NCBI RefSeq assembly: GCF_031082345.1
Contig: NZ_JAVHLH010000039.1
Coordinates: 1-15,598 of the forward strand
DNA: 15,598 nt
Source: Brevundimonas sp.
GTDB taxonomy: Bacteria > Pseudomonadota > Alphaproteobacteria > Caulobacterales > Caulobacteraceae
Direction of reading: 5' to 3'
Below the pieces are notes generated by a model. That model was given only the letters and a program-made list of their open reading frames with translations, was not told the DNA's origin and ran no database searches. How positions within the stretch are numbered: the stretch's first letter is position 1; every line of letters begins with the position of its first letter. This document shows, one piece after another, positions 14,831 through 15,598 of the stretch. The translations under genes and the position numbers were made by a program.

Positions 14831-14842
14831 GGGCAGGATAGG
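14831..14842 (-). other. oriT: Candidate oriT nick site (RP4-like)
   Basis: GGGCAGGATAGG on the plus strand reads CCTATCCTGCCC on the minus strand. From memory this equals the nic core of plasmid RP4, where the relaxase cuts after ...CCTG, and it resembles the T-DNA border core GGCAGGATA. By analogy the nick would fall on the minus strand between 14834 and 14833. It sits 37 bp upstream of mobC and the MOBP-type relaxase gene, as expected. The full oriT probably covers much of 14694-14878. Confidence 0.72.
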
Positions 14843-14857
14843 CTTTGCGCCGGCAAT

Positions 14858-14868
14858 GTCTGACAGAC
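14858..14868. promoter_or_regulatory. Palindrome before mobC, possible RHH operator
   Basis: GTCTGACAGAC is a perfect palindrome with a single central base, 10 bp before the mobC ATG and 15 bp from the nick-like core. Ribbon-helix-helix relaxosome proteins bind short palindromes at oriT and often repress their own gene. Binding here is inferred. mobC has no evident ribosome site. Confidence 0.4.
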
Positions 14869-14878
14869 CCCATTCCCC

Positions 14879-15400
14879 ATGGACCGCCTCACCCTCCGTC
14901 TTCCAGCCGATCTGGTCCACCGCTTCGACGCCGCCGCGGCTGGCCGGGGCGGGCGCTCGCGATTTCTGCGTCGGCTCATGGAAGAGGCGTCGCAGGCCCC
15001 GCTGCCGGAACTCGTTGCGGCGACGCCGGCGGGTCGGACGGGCAAGCTGACCCTGCGCCTCGCCGAGGCGGACCTGGCCCTGCTGGAGGCCGAGGCGGCC
15101 GTCCTGGGCCTGTCCCGCACCCAGTGGAGCGTCGCCCTGATCCGGCGCCGTCTGCACCGCCGGCCGCAGCTGACGCCGCCGGAGGCGTTCGCCTTCATCG
15201 CGGTTCAGCGCGAGCTGCGGCGCATCGGGGTCAACATCAATCAGATCGCCCGGGCGATGAACACCGCCGTGCTTGAGGGGACGGTGCTCGATCTGGAGAT
15301 GGCCCAACTCGCCGCCTTCGACACCGAGATCCGGGCGCACCTGACAGGCCTGCGGGGGGCCTTCGAGGGCAACCTCGCCTACTGGTCCGACGGAACATGA
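14879..15400 (+). CDS. mobC: MobC-like relaxosome accessory protein with two RHH segments, 173 aa
   Basis: ATG 14879 lacks a clear ribosome site. Residues 1-38 read as one ribbon-helix-helix unit (D-R-L-T-L-R-L-P, then S-R-F-L-R-R-L-M). Residues 56-92 form a second (K-L-T-L-R-L-A, then G-L-S-R-T-Q-W). R-R-I-G-V-N-I-N-Q-I-A-R near 114-125 is the hallmark of MobC/relaxosome proteins. It should bind oriT, open the nick region and help load the relaxase. Its stop overlaps the relaxase start as ATGA, so the two are coupled. The extra N-terminal RHH unit is unusual compared with single-RHH MobC proteins. Confidence 0.88.
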   Translation: MDRLTLRLPADLVHRFDAAAAGRGGRSRFLRRLMEEASQAPLPELVAATPAGRTGKLTLRLAEADLALLEAEAAVLGLSRTQWSVALIRRRLHRRPQLTPPEAFAFIAVQRELRRIGVNINQIARAMNTAVLEGTVLDLEMAQLAAFDTEIRAHLTGLRGAFEGNLAYWSDGT

Positions 15401-15598
15401 GCGACTTCCGGACTCCCTTCGGATTCGAGGAGGCGCTGCGGCCCCCGGTCGACGTCCGGCGCGCCCGGGTGACGCCCGGCGTTCTCGGCCGGCGAGCGGC
15501 CGGGGAGGCCGCCCGCGCGCAACTGATGCGGGTCGCGCGGCGGGTTCCTGAGGTGATGGTCAAGATCACCGGCCGCACGCGTGACGCCGGCCATCTTC
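15397..15598 (+). CDS. VirD2-like (MOBP) relaxase, 5' part only
   Basis: ATG 15397 overlaps the mobC stop by 4 nt and the frame is open to the end of the window (67 codons). After an Arg-rich lead, residues 52-67 read E-V-M-V-K-I-T-G-R-T-R-D-A-G-H-L. This is the typical opening of relaxase/mobilization nuclease domains, just before the catalytic region (not in the window). The enzyme would nick oriT, attach to the 5' end and pilot the strand into the recipient. The link to the RP4-like nick site supports the MOBP class. Confidence 0.82.
   Translation, partial: MSDFRTPFGFEEALRPPVDVRRARVTPGVLGRRAAGEAARAQLMRVARRVPEVMVKITGRTRDAGHL

Noticed and set aside
1-15598. CRISPR arrays, tRNA or rRNA genes
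   Set aside because: No regularly spaced repeats, cloverleaf-like sequence or rRNA signature was seen anywhere in the window.

Overview
The window is GC-rich and looks like a conjugative or mobilizable accessory element of an alphaproteobacterium. Caulobacterales or a related order is my guess. The support is the right-hand module: a DUF736 protein, an ArdC antirestriction protein, a MobC-type ribbon-helix-helix protein and a VirD2-like (MOBP) relaxase. That combination is common on alphaproteobacterial plasmids and integrative conjugative elements. I saw no rRNA, tRNA, CRISPR array or housekeeping gene.

Layout. Positions 1-1151 (minus) hold an unknown 184-aa protein followed by a HEPN-like protein that runs off the left edge. 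A compact divergent promoter region around 1175-1219 also drives a plus-strand operon. That operon encodes a PD-(D/E)XK-like protein (1247-1879), a large PHP-domain/ABC-type ATPase (1897-4875) and an ADP-ribosyltransferase-like protein (4919-5482). Convergent to it is a tightly coupled minus-strand operon: a HEPN-like protein (7045-7674), a 61-aa protein (6858-7043) and a 432-aa protein with two RusA-like halves (5563-6861). Next, also on the minus strand, is a clear SPARDA-type short prokaryotic Argonaute system: DREN-APAZ nuclease (9378-10706) and a catalytically dead short pAgo (7921-9378).

A full-length IS110-family (IS1111-type) element lies at about 10929-12286, with subterminal inverted repeats and a long downstream noncoding region that could hold the bridge RNA. 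From 12283 to 12770 there is noncoding DNA with strong inverted repeats, then DUF736 (12771-13067), a terminator-like hairpin and ardC (13137-14027). Two small exported cysteine-containing proteins follow (14127-14459 and 14508-14654). A 12-base sequence that I recall as identical to the RP4 oriT nick region lies at 14831-14842, just before mobC (14879-15400) and a truncated relaxase gene (15397 to the edge).

How it fits together: the right side is a mobilization module. If the nick occurs as in RP4, the transferred strand leads leftward, so ardC and then the defence-like genes enter the recipient first and the relaxase last. The left two thirds look like a defence island: two nucleic-acid-directed operons I do not recognise as named systems, next to one described system (SPARDA). 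Functional links among the left-hand operons are inferred from domain content and gene coupling only.
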